The notes below the pieces were generated by a model that was not told the DNA's origin, searched no databases, and worked only from the letters and a program-made list of their open reading frames with translations. DNA of 64,000 bases from Paenibacillus sp. JNUCC32 (GTDB taxonomy: Bacteria; Bacillota; Bacilli; Paenibacillales; Paenibacillaceae). How positions within the stretch are numbered: position 1 is the first letter of the stretch; the number at the start of each line of letters is the position of its first letter. Of this stretch, positions 55,741 to 64,000 are shown one piece after another. The stretch covers positions 3,844,001 through 3,908,000 of the forward strand of contig NZ_CP062260.1 in assembly GCF_014863545.1 (NCBI RefSeq), read 5' to 3'. Both the position numbers and the translations under genes were made by a program.

Positions 55741-55780
55741 AAAAAACAAAGGCCGATTCCTAAAAGGAGTCGGCCTTTGT
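55741..55780. terminator. Bidirectional terminator between the TIGR04086 gene and yajC
   Basis: AAAGGCCGATTCC and GGAGTCGGCCTTT pair with one weak position. The minus strand has TTTGTTTTTTT and the plus strand TTTGTTT. It ends the ruvC-to-yajC transcription unit. Confidence 0.9.
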
Positions 55781-55817
55781 TTATAGCGATGACTTTCCAT
55801 ATGTAGGTGAAACGAGA

Positions 55818-56126
55818 TTATGCATCCGTATTCACGCTATGGCTTACCGAGTTGCGGTCGAACGTCAACTTCGTTACGTCGTTCACTTTCAAAACCACGA
55901 TGTCGTCGGTAATCTCCACGATCGTCCCGTGAAGGCCTCCGATCGTTACCACTTTATCGCCTTTGGACAAGGCGCTAAGCATTGCGTTTCTTGTTTTCTG
56001 TTTCTTCTGCTGTGGACGGATAAGCAGAAAATAAAAGATGACGAACATCAGAACGAAAGGCAAAATCAACCCCAAAATGCCTCCGCCCTGACCTTGCGCT
56101 GCTGCGAGTTCAAATGAACCAAACAT
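55818..56126 (-). CDS. yajC: Preprotein translocase subunit YajC
   Basis: A 102-residue protein starting at ATG 56126 behind GGGGGG. One membrane helix (GLILPFVLMFVIFYFLLIRPQQKK) and a soluble domain with GDKVVTIGGLHGTIVEI are characteristic. It associates with SecDF. Last gene of the ruv-que operon. Confidence 0.93.
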   Translation of the reverse strand: MFGSFELAAAQGQGGGILGLILPFVLMFVIFYFLLIRPQQKKQKTRNAMLSALSKGDKVVTIGGLHGTIVEITDDIVVLKVNDVTKLTFDRNSVSHSVNTDA

Positions 56127-56173
56127 TTCTTTCCCCCCTTTCACAAACTTATCATGATGGCCATGATCTTGCT

Positions 56174-57334
<1,161 letters not shown>

Positions 57335-58366
57335 TTAATAGATAAACATCGCGTCGCCAAAGCTGAAGAAACGGTATTCTTTGTCAACGGCTTCCTTGTA
57401 CGCATGCATGATGTGTTCGCGTCCGGCCAGCGCGCTGACCAGCATGACCAGCGTGGATTTCGGCAGATGAAAATTCGTAATCAGCGCATCCACCACGGTA
57501 AAAGAGTATCCCGGATAAATAAAAATGCTTGTCCAGCCGCTGCTCTCGCGCAGAGGCTCGCCCTTTAACTGTGAGCCTACCGTTTCCAGCGTTCTGCAGG
57601 AGGTCGTTCCTACGGCGATAACCCGGCCGCCGCGCCGTTTCGTTTCATTCAGCAGGTCTGCCGTTTCCTGGGATAGGGAATAGTACTCTTCATGCATGAC
57701 ATGGTCCTCGACCTGATCCACGGACATCGGGCGGAATGTTCCCAGTCCCACATGTAAAGTGATGAAGGCGATGTCCACTCCCTTGGCCCGGATTTGTTCC
57801 AGGAGAGCCTCCGTGAAATGAAGGCCTGCCGTCGGCGCGGCTGCGGATCCTTCATGCTTCGCGTATACGGTCTGATAGCGATCGCGATCATCCAGCTTTT
57901 CCTTAATATAAGGCGGGAGCGGCATTTGGCCCAGTTCATCCAGGATTTCTTGGAAAATCCCCTTATACGAGAAGGACAAGGTGCGAGCACCCATTTCTCC
58001 TTCCTCCTCGATGACCGCCTTTAGTTTCCCCTCGCCAAAGGAAATCACGTTTCCCTTTTTCAGCTTCTTGCCGGGTTTTACGAGTGCTTCCCAACGGTCT
58101 TCTCCCATATTCTTCAGCAGAAGGACCTCGGCTTTCGCTCCGGTATCCTCCTTTTCGCCGAACAATCGGGCCGGGATTACCTTCGTATCGTTTAATACGA
58201 GCGTATCGCCCGGATTCAGGCTGTCTATGATATCCGCAAACGTCTGGTGGCTTATCTGTCCGCTCTCTTTGTTCAGCGTGAGAAGCCTGGAAGAACTTCG
58301 ATCCAGCAGCGGCGTCTGCGCAATTAAGTGTTCGGGTAATTCAAAATCATACAAATCCACATTCAT
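57335..58366 (-). CDS. queA: S-adenosylmethionine:tRNA ribosyltransferase-isomerase
   Basis: A 343-residue QueA with [45 protein letters not shown] and the C-terminal [18 protein letters not shown]. It builds epoxyqueuosine from preQ1 on tRNA, acting after Tgt, the next gene. Starts five bases after the SpoIID/LytB gene. Confidence 0.96.
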   Translation of the reverse strand: MNVDLYDFELPEHLIAQTPLLDRSSSRLLTLNKESGQISHQTFADIIDSLNPGDTLVLNDTKVIPARLFGEKEDTGAKAEVLLLKNMGEDRWEALVKPGKKLKKGNVISFGEGKLKAVIEEEGEMGARTLSFSYKGIFQEILDELGQMPLPPYIKEKLDDRDRYQTVYAKHEGSAAAPTAGLHFTEALLEQIRAKGVDIAFITLHVGLGTFRPMSVDQVEDHVMHEEYYSLSQETADLLNETKRRGGRVIAVGTTSCRTLETVGSQLKGEPLRESSGWTSIFIYPGYSFTVVDALITNFHLPKSTLVMLVSALAGREHIMHAYKEAVDKEYRFFSFGDAMFIY

Positions 58367-58371
58367 GTCGG

Positions 58372-60462
58372 TCAGTCCTTCGTTATAGTCGTGTTGCGGT
58401 AATAGTGTTGGAGTATCTGCTTATAATCATACCCTTCGTCGGCCATTCCTTTGGCACCCCATTGCGACATGCCCAGTCCGTGGCCGAAGCCTTTACCGGT
58501 AAATTTAAAGCCCGGAGAGCTTTCGATTACGCGTGCTGTCCCCGTTCCATTCATCACGACGGTGCCGGAGCCTTTGACGTTTCCGTTTCCGCTTCCGGAA
58601 ATGACGGATACCGTTTGACCGCTCGAAACCGTTGATACCGCACCATTCGCGCTCAATACAGTATAACTTCCGGTCGATTCAATATCAAACAATGTGCTTG
58701 GCAGACCGTTAAAAGCCGAGCGGAACATATCCGGATATTTTACGTCCAGCACTTGACCGTTGGCTTTCACCGTGAGGGCCCGTCCGGACGGGCCTCGCTC
58801 CGTTACATCCAGCGTAGTAATGGAGGCCGGCAGGCTATTGGCGGTTTTTCCTTTTAAAGTGGCCAGCAATTGATCCGAAGTATAAGGGCCTCGAACCCAT
58901 TCGAAGCTGTTGGATTCCGCGACTTTGTCCAGGACGACGGCCGTTTCTCCCGGATTCATCTTGCTTACGGGCTCAACGTTCGATTGGATCAGCGGCAGCG
59001 GGCGCACGTTGGTATCCTTCGCGGTAACAGTCATATAAGGAAGACCTGCCGATGTTGCATTGCCGGTTTCCTTTACATTGTCCTCACGCACGTAACCCGT
59101 AACGCCACTCGGAAGAAGCACATGATACCAAGCTTTAAGCGCGGCCTGGGATGAGGAGTCGCCAGGGCTTTCCACCGCGGCAAACAGATCGTTACGATTG
59201 CCCCAGACCTCGGTGGAGTCCGCCGTCATCCCGCCGCTGTTGGAAGAAAACACGGTTTCCACGAATTTGCCGTCTTTCATGACGACTTCGCCATCGGTTG
59301 CATCCACTGCCTGAATAATGCTTGGATACTCATAAGCCGTCCCATAATAGGCCTGGCTCAGCGTGGTGTCCACGACATGCGCTACTTCGAATTTATTACC
59401 TTGGAAGAGTGCATAGCTGCGCGCTGCCACGGCCTGTGCCTTCAGAGCCTCGGTTCCCCAAGAAGAAGGCACCTCCGCCCCCACGACGGAATATAGGTAC
59501 TGCTGGAACGGCAATTCGTTGACGAGGTATAATTGACCGTTCTTTTGCCCGATCTCCAAAGCGCCCCGATATGAGCGATCGGATCGCTCCTTCACATTCG
59601 TTCCCGCTCCTGACTTCCCATCAACCCGCAGAACGGATTGATTACCTGACAGCATGTATTGTGTCACCTCTTGGGGAGCCGCCAGATTCAGGCTTACGTC
59701 ACTTCTTATGATAAGACCCGGCGTATTGGCGTTCTGTTCAACCAGGCTGCCGGATACCTTTGCAGCTTCTTTCTTGACGGCAGCGAGATCGGCCGTGTTT
59801 GCCGCTTCGCCTACCCACACCTCATAAGCCGAAGTTTCCCCGGACGGCACCATGACATTGAATGCATCCAGACCGGCATCGGCATACGCTTTGCGCACGG
59901 TCTCCGCCTCAGTCTCCGATCCGTACGATCCGGCAGACAGATGCAGCGCGCCTTTAACGGCTGGCGTTTGCCCATTCAGATATGCAGCCGCTGTCTTCGC
60001 TGTCCGAGCAGCCGCATCCGCGGCCGCTTTTTCTGTACCGTACATGCCGGCGTACAGCTTGTACACCTTGCCATCCGCAAACAGCATCGGTTTGTCACTT
60101 GTCGCCTGCAGCTTTTTCGCTGCTTCCGAAGCGGCTTTCCAATCCGTTGTCTCAAGCACCTTAACGCGGTATGTATCCACGCTCATCCGGACCTGCTGGT
60201 TCGCAGGGATGCTCATCAGGGTCTGATGAATACCGGAGGCAAGCAGCGATGCGGTTAGAGCCTCGGCGGATTTCAGCGTCACGGCATTGGTTGTCGATTT
60301 ATACTGGCTTCCCAGATCCAGGAACATCGCAACCCGAATCGTATCTAACGAAGGGGCGGCTGCTTGCACGGCGGGCGCGCTCCATAAGCTTCCGGCAACA
60401 GCCAGCGACAAGAGTCCTTTGGTGGTCCAACCGAATAATGATTTCGTCCAGTTCCTATCCAT
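58372..60462 (-). CDS. SpoIID/LytB-domain protein with SPOR-like repeats
   Basis: A 696-residue exported protein. The signal peptide ends near AVQA-AAPS (residue 35). Residues about 95-240 look like two or three SPOR-type repeats ([39 protein letters not shown]). The SpoIID domain contains [25 protein letters not shown] with the likely catalytic glutamate, and closes with [20 protein letters not shown]. SpoIID enzymes cut peptidoglycan strands lacking stem peptides. An intervening region of about 200 residues resembles SH3-like material. It sits inside the ruv-que operon. Confidence 0.88.
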   Translation of the reverse strand: MDRNWTKSLFGWTTKGLLSLAVAGSLWSAPAVQAAAPSLDTIRVAMFLDLGSQYKSTTNAVTLKSAEALTASLLASGIHQTLMSIPANQQVRMSVDTYRVKVLETTDWKAASEAAKKLQATSDKPMLFADGKVYKLYAGMYGTEKAAADAAARTAKTAAAYLNGQTPAVKGALHLSAGSYGSETEAETVRKAYADAGLDAFNVMVPSGETSAYEVWVGEAANTADLAAVKKEAAKVSGSLVEQNANTPGLIIRSDVSLNLAAPQEVTQYMLSGNQSVLRVDGKSGAGTNVKERSDRSYRGALEIGQKNGQLYLVNELPFQQYLYSVVGAEVPSSWGTEALKAQAVAARSYALFQGNKFEVAHVVDTTLSQAYYGTAYEYPSIIQAVDATDGEVVMKDGKFVETVFSSNSGGMTADSTEVWGNRNDLFAAVESPGDSSSQAALKAWYHVLLPSGVTGYVREDNVKETGNATSAGLPYMTVTAKDTNVRPLPLIQSNVEPVSKMNPGETAVVLDKVAESNSFEWVRGPYTSDQLLATLKGKTANSLPASITTLDVTERGPSGRALTVKANGQVLDVKYPDMFRSAFNGLPSTLFDIESTGSYTVLSANGAVSTVSSGQTVSVISGSGNGNVKGSGTVVMNGTGTARVIESSPGFKFTGKGFGHGLGMSQWGAKGMADEGYDYKQILQHYYRNTTITKD

Positions 60463-60525
60463 GTATGTCTTTCCTCCTGTAACTAATTGGATATGGTATA
60501 TGCATAAATGTCATGATTCCTTCAG

Positions 60526-61533
60526 TTAGCGGCGATCCTCCGGAAAGGGAATGCCTAAATACTGATAAGCTGTAGGCGTTACGACGCGTCCCCGAGGCGT
60601 ACGCTGCAAATAACCGATCTGTAGAAGATACGGTTCATAAACATCCTCTATGGTTTGGCTTTCTTCCCCGATGGTTGCGGCAATGGTATCCAGTCCCACA
60701 GGTCCCCCGCGGAAGCTCTTGATCATGGCGTTCAGCATTTTGTGATCGATAAAATCCAGGCCCATCGGATCGATTTGGAGCATCTTCAGAGCTTCCTGCG
60801 CGATGCTTGGCGTGATCATGCCGTCGCCCCGAACTTGCGCATAATCGCGTACCCGCTTCAAGAGGCGGTTCGCAATGCGCGGTGTCCCCCGAGATCTTAG
60901 GGCAATCTCTTCTGCAGCCTCTCCCAATATCTCGATCCCCAAAAGATCAGCATTGCGGGACACAATGTAGCTCAGCTCATCTACCGTATAGAATTCCAGA
61001 CGGCTTACTACACCAAAACGGTCCCTCAGCGGCGCTGAGAGCAGGCCAGCCCGGGTAGTGGCGCCAATTAGGGTGAACGGCGGAAGATCCAGGCGAACGG
61101 AGCGTGCGCTTGGCCCTTTCCCGATCATAATATCCAGCGCAAAATCCTCCATGGCCGGATACATCACTTCCTCCACCGTCCGGTGCAGCCGGTGGATCTC
61201 GTCAATAAACAGGACGTCTCCTTCCTGCAGATTGGTCAAAAGTGCCGCCAGATCGCCAGGCCGTTCGATGGCCGGGCCGGACGTCGTCCGCAGATTAACG
61301 CCAAGCTCATTGGCGATAATATTGGCCAGCGTCGTTTTGCCAAGTCCCGGAGGACCGTACAGCAGCACGTGGTCAAGCGCCTCGTTGCGCATTTTTGCAG
61401 CCTCGATATATACCTTCAAATTTTCCTTTACTTGATTCTGTCCTATATATTCAGCCAAATAACGCGGACGCAGACTAAGTTCGACAGCCTGTTCGTCCAT
61501 CATCAGATTGGCGGAAATAATTCGATCATCCAT
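60526..61533 (-). CDS. ruvB: Holliday junction branch migration helicase RuvB
   Basis: A 335-residue RuvB with Walker [12 protein letters not shown], Walker [10 protein letters not shown], sensor [18 protein letters not shown] and the winged-helix end [19 protein letters not shown]. It drives branch migration with RuvA. GAGGAG precedes the ATG. Confidence 0.98.
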   Translation of the reverse strand: MDDRIISANLMMDEQAVELSLRPRYLAEYIGQNQVKENLKVYIEAAKMRNEALDHVLLYGPPGLGKTTLANIIANELGVNLRTTSGPAIERPGDLAALLTNLQEGDVLFIDEIHRLHRTVEEVMYPAMEDFALDIMIGKGPSARSVRLDLPPFTLIGATTRAGLLSAPLRDRFGVVSRLEFYTVDELSYIVSRNADLLGIEILGEAAEEIALRSRGTPRIANRLLKRVRDYAQVRGDGMITPSIAQEALKMLQIDPMGLDFIDHKMLNAMIKSFRGGPVGLDTIAATIGEESQTIEDVYEPYLLQIGYLQRTPRGRVVTPTAYQYLGIPFPEDRR

Positions 61534-61566
61534 CTATATAACTCCTCTCTTGCAGCGATTCTCTAT

Positions 61567-62184
61567 CTATCCAGCGAATAGCTGCTGCAGTGCCCGTTTC
61601 ATGAGCACATCGACGGATTCGCCGCTTGTGCCGGAATCCTTGATCTTCAGCCAGACTTTATCCAGCTCGCTATCCGTATAACCAAGCGCCTTCAGGCCCT
61701 CGCGAGCCTCGGACCATGCCGAGCCGCCATCATCCGATTCCGGCTCCTGGATGGCAAAAAGACCGGTCATCATGCTCGCATTCCCGAAGCCCTCAAGCTT
61801 ATCCTTTAGATCCAAAATCATGCGCTGCGCTGTTTTCTTGCCGATTCCCGGAAGTTTGATCAAGAAGGATATATTCTCTTGATAGATCGCGGAAACCACA
61901 TGATCCGGAGATCCTCCGCCGAGTATGCCGAGCGCCACGCGCGGGCCGATTCCCGAGACCTCGATCAGCTTACGGAACAGCTTCTGCTCCTCCCGCGTCG
62001 GAAACCCAAACAGCAGAATGGCATCCTCACGAACGTGATGATGGGTGAAGACCGTCACGGTTCCTTCCGTTTTGGCAAAAGCATACGGATTCGGACAAAA
62101 CACCCGGTATCCTACGCCTTGAACATCCAGCACAATATATTCACTCTCTAAGTGGACAACCTGTCCCCGTAAAAAATCGATCAT
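61567..62184 (-). CDS. ruvA: Holliday junction DNA-binding protein RuvA
   Basis: A 205-residue RuvA with an OB-fold N-terminal domain (MIDFLRGQVVHLESEYIVLDVQGVGYRV), two HhH motifs (LIEVSGIGPRVALGIL; LIKLPGIGKKTAQRMILDLKD) and the RuvB-binding C-terminal domain. Its ATG overlaps the ruvC stop as ATGA. Confidence 0.98.
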   Translation of the reverse strand: MIDFLRGQVVHLESEYIVLDVQGVGYRVFCPNPYAFAKTEGTVTVFTHHHVREDAILLFGFPTREEQKLFRKLIEVSGIGPRVALGILGGGSPDHVVSAIYQENISFLIKLPGIGKKTAQRMILDLKDKLEGFGNASMMTGLFAIQEPESDDGGSAWSEAREGLKALGYTDSELDKVWLKIKDSGTSGESVDVLMKRALQQLFAG

Positions 62185-62684
62185 TTTCGCAATACCTCAT
62201 TTAATTTGGAATTAAGTGTGTAAGAATGGGCGTGGCAGATTGCCACGGCCAGAGCATCCGCCACATCGTCGGGCTTTGGGATGCTCTGAAGCTTCAGGAA
62301 CATCCTGACCATTTCCTGTACCTGCTTCTTCTCGGCCTTGCCATAGCCGACGATGGCCTGCTTAACCTGCATAGGCGTATATTCTGCAATCGGGAGTCCG
62401 CGCTGGACCGCCGCCAGTATGAGAACTCCTCTCGCCTGGGATACGGACATCGCGGTGGTGACGTTGCGGTTAAAAAACAATTTCTCGAACGCAACGGCCT
62501 CCGGCTCATATTTATCGATAAGCTGCAGCATGCCTTCATACACGTGATGCAGCCTCTCTTCATCCGGTGTATGGGCTTCCGTCTGGATGCAGCCATACTG
62601 GACCGGCGTGACTTTGCTTCCAACCTTATCGACAAACCCGAAGCCCACAATCGCAATCCCCGGGTCGATTCCTAAAATGCGCAA
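62181..62684 (-). CDS. ruvC: Holliday junction resolvase RuvC
   Basis: A 167-residue RuvC starting with TTG at 62684, behind GGAGAG. RNase H-fold motifs RILGIDPGIAIVGFG, EKLFFNRN and the late HAHS-type aspartate region (PKPDDVADALAVAICHAHS) are present. First gene of the ruvC-ruvA-ruvB-spoIID/lytB-queA-tgt-yajC unit. Confidence 0.97.
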   Translation of the reverse strand: MRILGIDPGIAIVGFGFVDKVGSKVTPVQYGCIQTEAHTPDEERLHHVYEGMLQLIDKYEPEAVAFEKLFFNRNVTTAMSVSQARGVLILAAVQRGLPIAEYTPMQVKQAIVGYGKAEKKQVQEMVRMFLKLQSIPKPDDVADALAVAICHAHSYTLNSKLNEVLRK

Positions 62685-62728
62685 ACCAATCTCTCCTCTG
62701 ATGAAGCGAACATATGTATCGTTCTCCC

Positions 62729-62737
62729 ATTATAACA
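62729..62737 (-). promoter_or_regulatory. Extended -10 promoter of the ruvC operon
   Basis: On the minus strand TGT directly precedes a consensus TATAAT; no good -35 is seen. Transcription would start about 40 bases before the ruvC start. Confidence 0.6.
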
Positions 62738-62830
62738 AAAGTTCGGCCTCAATTGAGGAAAAACTTTGATCCCGTAAGCCAGAGTTCTATATCTTCCCTG
62801 ACGGCACCGCCGATGGAACGGCTAAACACC

Positions 62831-62858
62831 AAAAAACCGCCCGGAAAAATTCCGGGCA
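62831..62858 (-). terminator. Terminator after the BofC gene
   Basis: GCCCGGAA and TTCCGGGC pair, followed on the minus strand by GG and six T. Confidence 0.9.
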
Positions 62859-62896
62859 GCTGCGGCTTTGGTGATGAAGCGACAAGCATAGACGTT

Positions 62897-63610
62897 TCAA
62901 GGGCTAGGACTCATGACATTTTCGGCCATATCCCGTGCATAGTCGCTAAAGGTTGACAGTACACTGTTGTACTCTTCCATATCTTGAATTCGAATACCTT
63001 CTTCAAGCTGCTGAATCACGTCTTTAGGCAAAGAGGATTCCATCGAGCCGACATCCAGTTGGAAGAAGGTGCGCATGACCTTCTCTTCTTCCGGCGGGCC
63101 GTCAAACAACGTTAAGTTCCCGTTGGCATCGATGCTCATATAGGCTTGCCGCTTGCAGGCGGGTGAGAGGTCGGATACGGTTTGTTCGAGCCAGACATTT
63201 CCTTTATTATCCAACCGTCCCTGCCATAAAGGATTTTTATTCATCAGTTCATAAATGCCGTCCGCCGTAAGCTTTCCCATATCCTGCTCTTCAATGCCGC
63301 AGACATACGTGATGCGGACATGAACATGCTTCTTTCCCTTCGAGGTATTCAGCTTCTGCATGAATTCCCTCTGATCCTGCCTGCGTTCCTCCTGCTTATC
63401 ATCCTCGATTTGCAGGTATTGCATCGTTTCCACAGCCAGCGGCGTTTCATCGAAAGTAGCGGTGAGCAGCCTCTTCATCTGATCGGTTATATTCTGGCCG
63501 GACCATACCATGACACCTACGAGCACTACGATCGAACAAGACCAGATCGCGCGTCTCCAACGTCTCCACCGTTTTCTGAACAGTTTCTTGAAGAAATGAA
63601 AAACACTCAA
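62897..63610 (-). CDS. bofC: BofC-like intercompartmental signalling protein
   Basis: A 237-residue protein with TTG at 63610 behind AAGGGGAT. A very basic head (KKLFRKRWRRWRR) precedes one membrane helix (AIWSCSIVVLVGVMVW), then an exported domain with VHVRITYVCGIEEQDMG and YMSIDANGNLTLFDGPP, matching BofC, which inhibits the SpoIVB protease during sigma-K activation. It is longer than B. subtilis BofC, mainly at the ends. Its place beside ruvC supports the assignment. Confidence 0.85.
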   Translation of the reverse strand: MSVFHFFKKLFRKRWRRWRRAIWSCSIVVLVGVMVWSGQNITDQMKRLLTATFDETPLAVETMQYLQIEDDKQEERRQDQREFMQKLNTSKGKKHVHVRITYVCGIEEQDMGKLTADGIYELMNKNPLWQGRLDNKGNVWLEQTVSDLSPACKRQAYMSIDANGNLTLFDGPPEEEKVMRTFFQLDVGSMESSLPKDVIQQLEEGIRIQDMEEYNSVLSTFSDYARDMAENVMSPSP

Positions 63611-63712
63611 GGTTATCCCCTTCTATTCAATGTTTTTCATATTGTGACCGGGATGCTGTCAAAATATTCAGTTCCGCTCTTGCCGTTGGCATCATTTTCT
63701 ATCCATAACAAA

Positions 63713-63749
63713 GAAAGATCGCCTTCAGATATACTGAAAGCGATCTTTC
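63713..63749 (-). terminator. Terminator after the tRNA cluster
   Basis: GAAAGATCGCTTTCAG and CTGAAGGCGATCTTTC pair with one mismatch over 16 bases around ATAT; the following tail is TTTG. Confidence 0.8.
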
Positions 63750-63757
63750 GGTTTGAA

Positions 63758-63831
63758 TCGGGATGACACGATTTGAACATGCGACCCCCTGGTCCCAAAC
63801 CAGGTGCTCTACCAAGCTGAGCTACATCCCG
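63758..63831 (-). tRNA. tRNA-Pro (UGG anticodon)
   Basis: On the minus strand a complete cloverleaf begins CGGGATGTAGCTCAG, has the anticodon loop TTTGGGA (anticodon TGG), T-loop GTTCAAATC and 3' acceptor CATCCCG plus A. CCA is not encoded. Confidence 0.93.
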
Positions 63832-63839
63832 TTAATTAA

Positions 63840-63919
63840 TGCCGGTGAAGGGACTCGAACCCCCACGGTTTCCCTCACGATTTTGAGTCGCGCGCGTCTG
63901 CCAATTCCGCCACACCGGC
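63840..63919 (-). tRNA. tRNA-Leu (CAA anticodon)
   Basis: On the minus strand GCCGGTGTGGCGGAATTGG starts a class II tRNA with anticodon loop CTCAAAA (anticodon CAA), a variable arm around AGGGAAACC, T-loop GTTCGAGTC and acceptor CACCGGC plus A. CCA is not encoded. Confidence 0.92.
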
Positions 63920-63958
63920 ACAAAGAAATTTCATAAGTTAAGCATCTGATTGTAAAAA

Positions 63959-64000
63959 TGGCACGCCCTGAGAGATTCGAACTCCCGACCTTTTGATTCG
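63959..64000 (-). tRNA. tRNA-Arg, 3' part (NCG anticodon, cut by window edge)
   Basis: On the minus strand the visible part reads from within the anticodon loop (CGAATCAAA) through variable loop AGGTC, T-arm GGGAGTTCGAATCTCTC and acceptor AGGGCGT plus G, followed by an encoded CCA. It closely matches Bacillus tRNA-Arg in these parts; only the last two anticodon bases (CG) are visible. Confidence 0.8.

Overview
The window looks like a chromosomal segment of a spore-forming, low-to-mid GC Firmicute, most likely a Paenibacillus. It carries many sporulation and germination genes (a gerABC-type operon, spoVB, bofC), T-box leaders upstream of aminoacyl-tRNA synthetase genes, CymR, ComN and IreB homologues, and extremely Bacillus-like protein sequences in a GC-richer background. 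Gene order follows the Bacillus subtilis yrr/yrv/yrb region almost step by step (mltG-trhP, ruvX, ireB, alaS, yrrI, yrrD, iscS, cymR, mnmA, rarA, tcdA, aspS, hisS, dtd, relA, apt, recJ, secD/secF, comN, spoVB, yajC, tgt, queA, ruvB, ruvA, ruvC, bofC). This is core genome; I see no prophage, insertion sequence, CRISPR array or integrated element.

Layout. 1-5.5 kb holds accessory metabolic genes: a partial HAD hydrolase, a GsiB-like stress hydrophilin, ilvD, a polysaccharide deacetylase and an AI-2E permease. 5.5-13.6 kb, all on the minus strand, holds a germinant receptor operon (A, B, C plus a 61-residue membrane protein), a class B penicillin-binding protein just downstream, and a chemoreceptor. 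13.8-23.9 kb is the ireB-ruvX-(two DUF1292 genes)-mltG-trhP1-trhP2 block plus alaS with its T-box, yrrI, a zinc-ribbon protein and yrrD. 24-27 kb has iscS and cymR diverging from mnmA, coupling cysteine sulfur control to tRNA thiolation. 27-30 kb is the anaerobic ribonucleotide reductase pair nrdD-nrdG, behind what appear to be two NrdR boxes and an Fnr/Crp-type palindrome. 30-36 kb has a PCYCGC lipoprotein, rarA, two small membrane proteins, a HelD-type RNA polymerase recycling ATPase and tcdA. 36-39.6 kb is hisS-aspS behind a T-box whose specifier reads as Asp. 40-46.4 kb has stress proteins, dtd, relA, a uracil/xanthine permease and apt. 46.4-55.7 kb has recJ, a cation efflux protein, secD/secF, comN, spoVB, a DUF421 protein and a TIGR04086-type membrane protein. 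55.8-63.6 kb is a long minus-strand operon ruvC-ruvA-ruvB-spoIID/lytB-queA-tgt-yajC, preceded by bofC. The window ends in a tRNA cluster (Pro, Leu, partial Arg).

How it fits together: much of the window serves translation fidelity and tRNA modification (AlaRS, HisRS, AspRS, Dtd, MnmA with IscS, TcdA, TrhP1/2, QueA/Tgt), recombination and replication repair (RuvABC, RuvX, RecJ, RarA), stringent control and nucleotide salvage (Rel, Apt, permease), and envelope or spore biology. Many starts are TTG or GTG chosen from Shine-Dalgarno spacing, so several proteins are shorter than the longest open frame. The least explained items are the fourth ger-operon protein, an orphan minus-strand terminator that may end a small RNA near 39.7 kb, a terminator-like hairpin directly in front of mltG, and a cation efflux protein lacking expected metal ligands.
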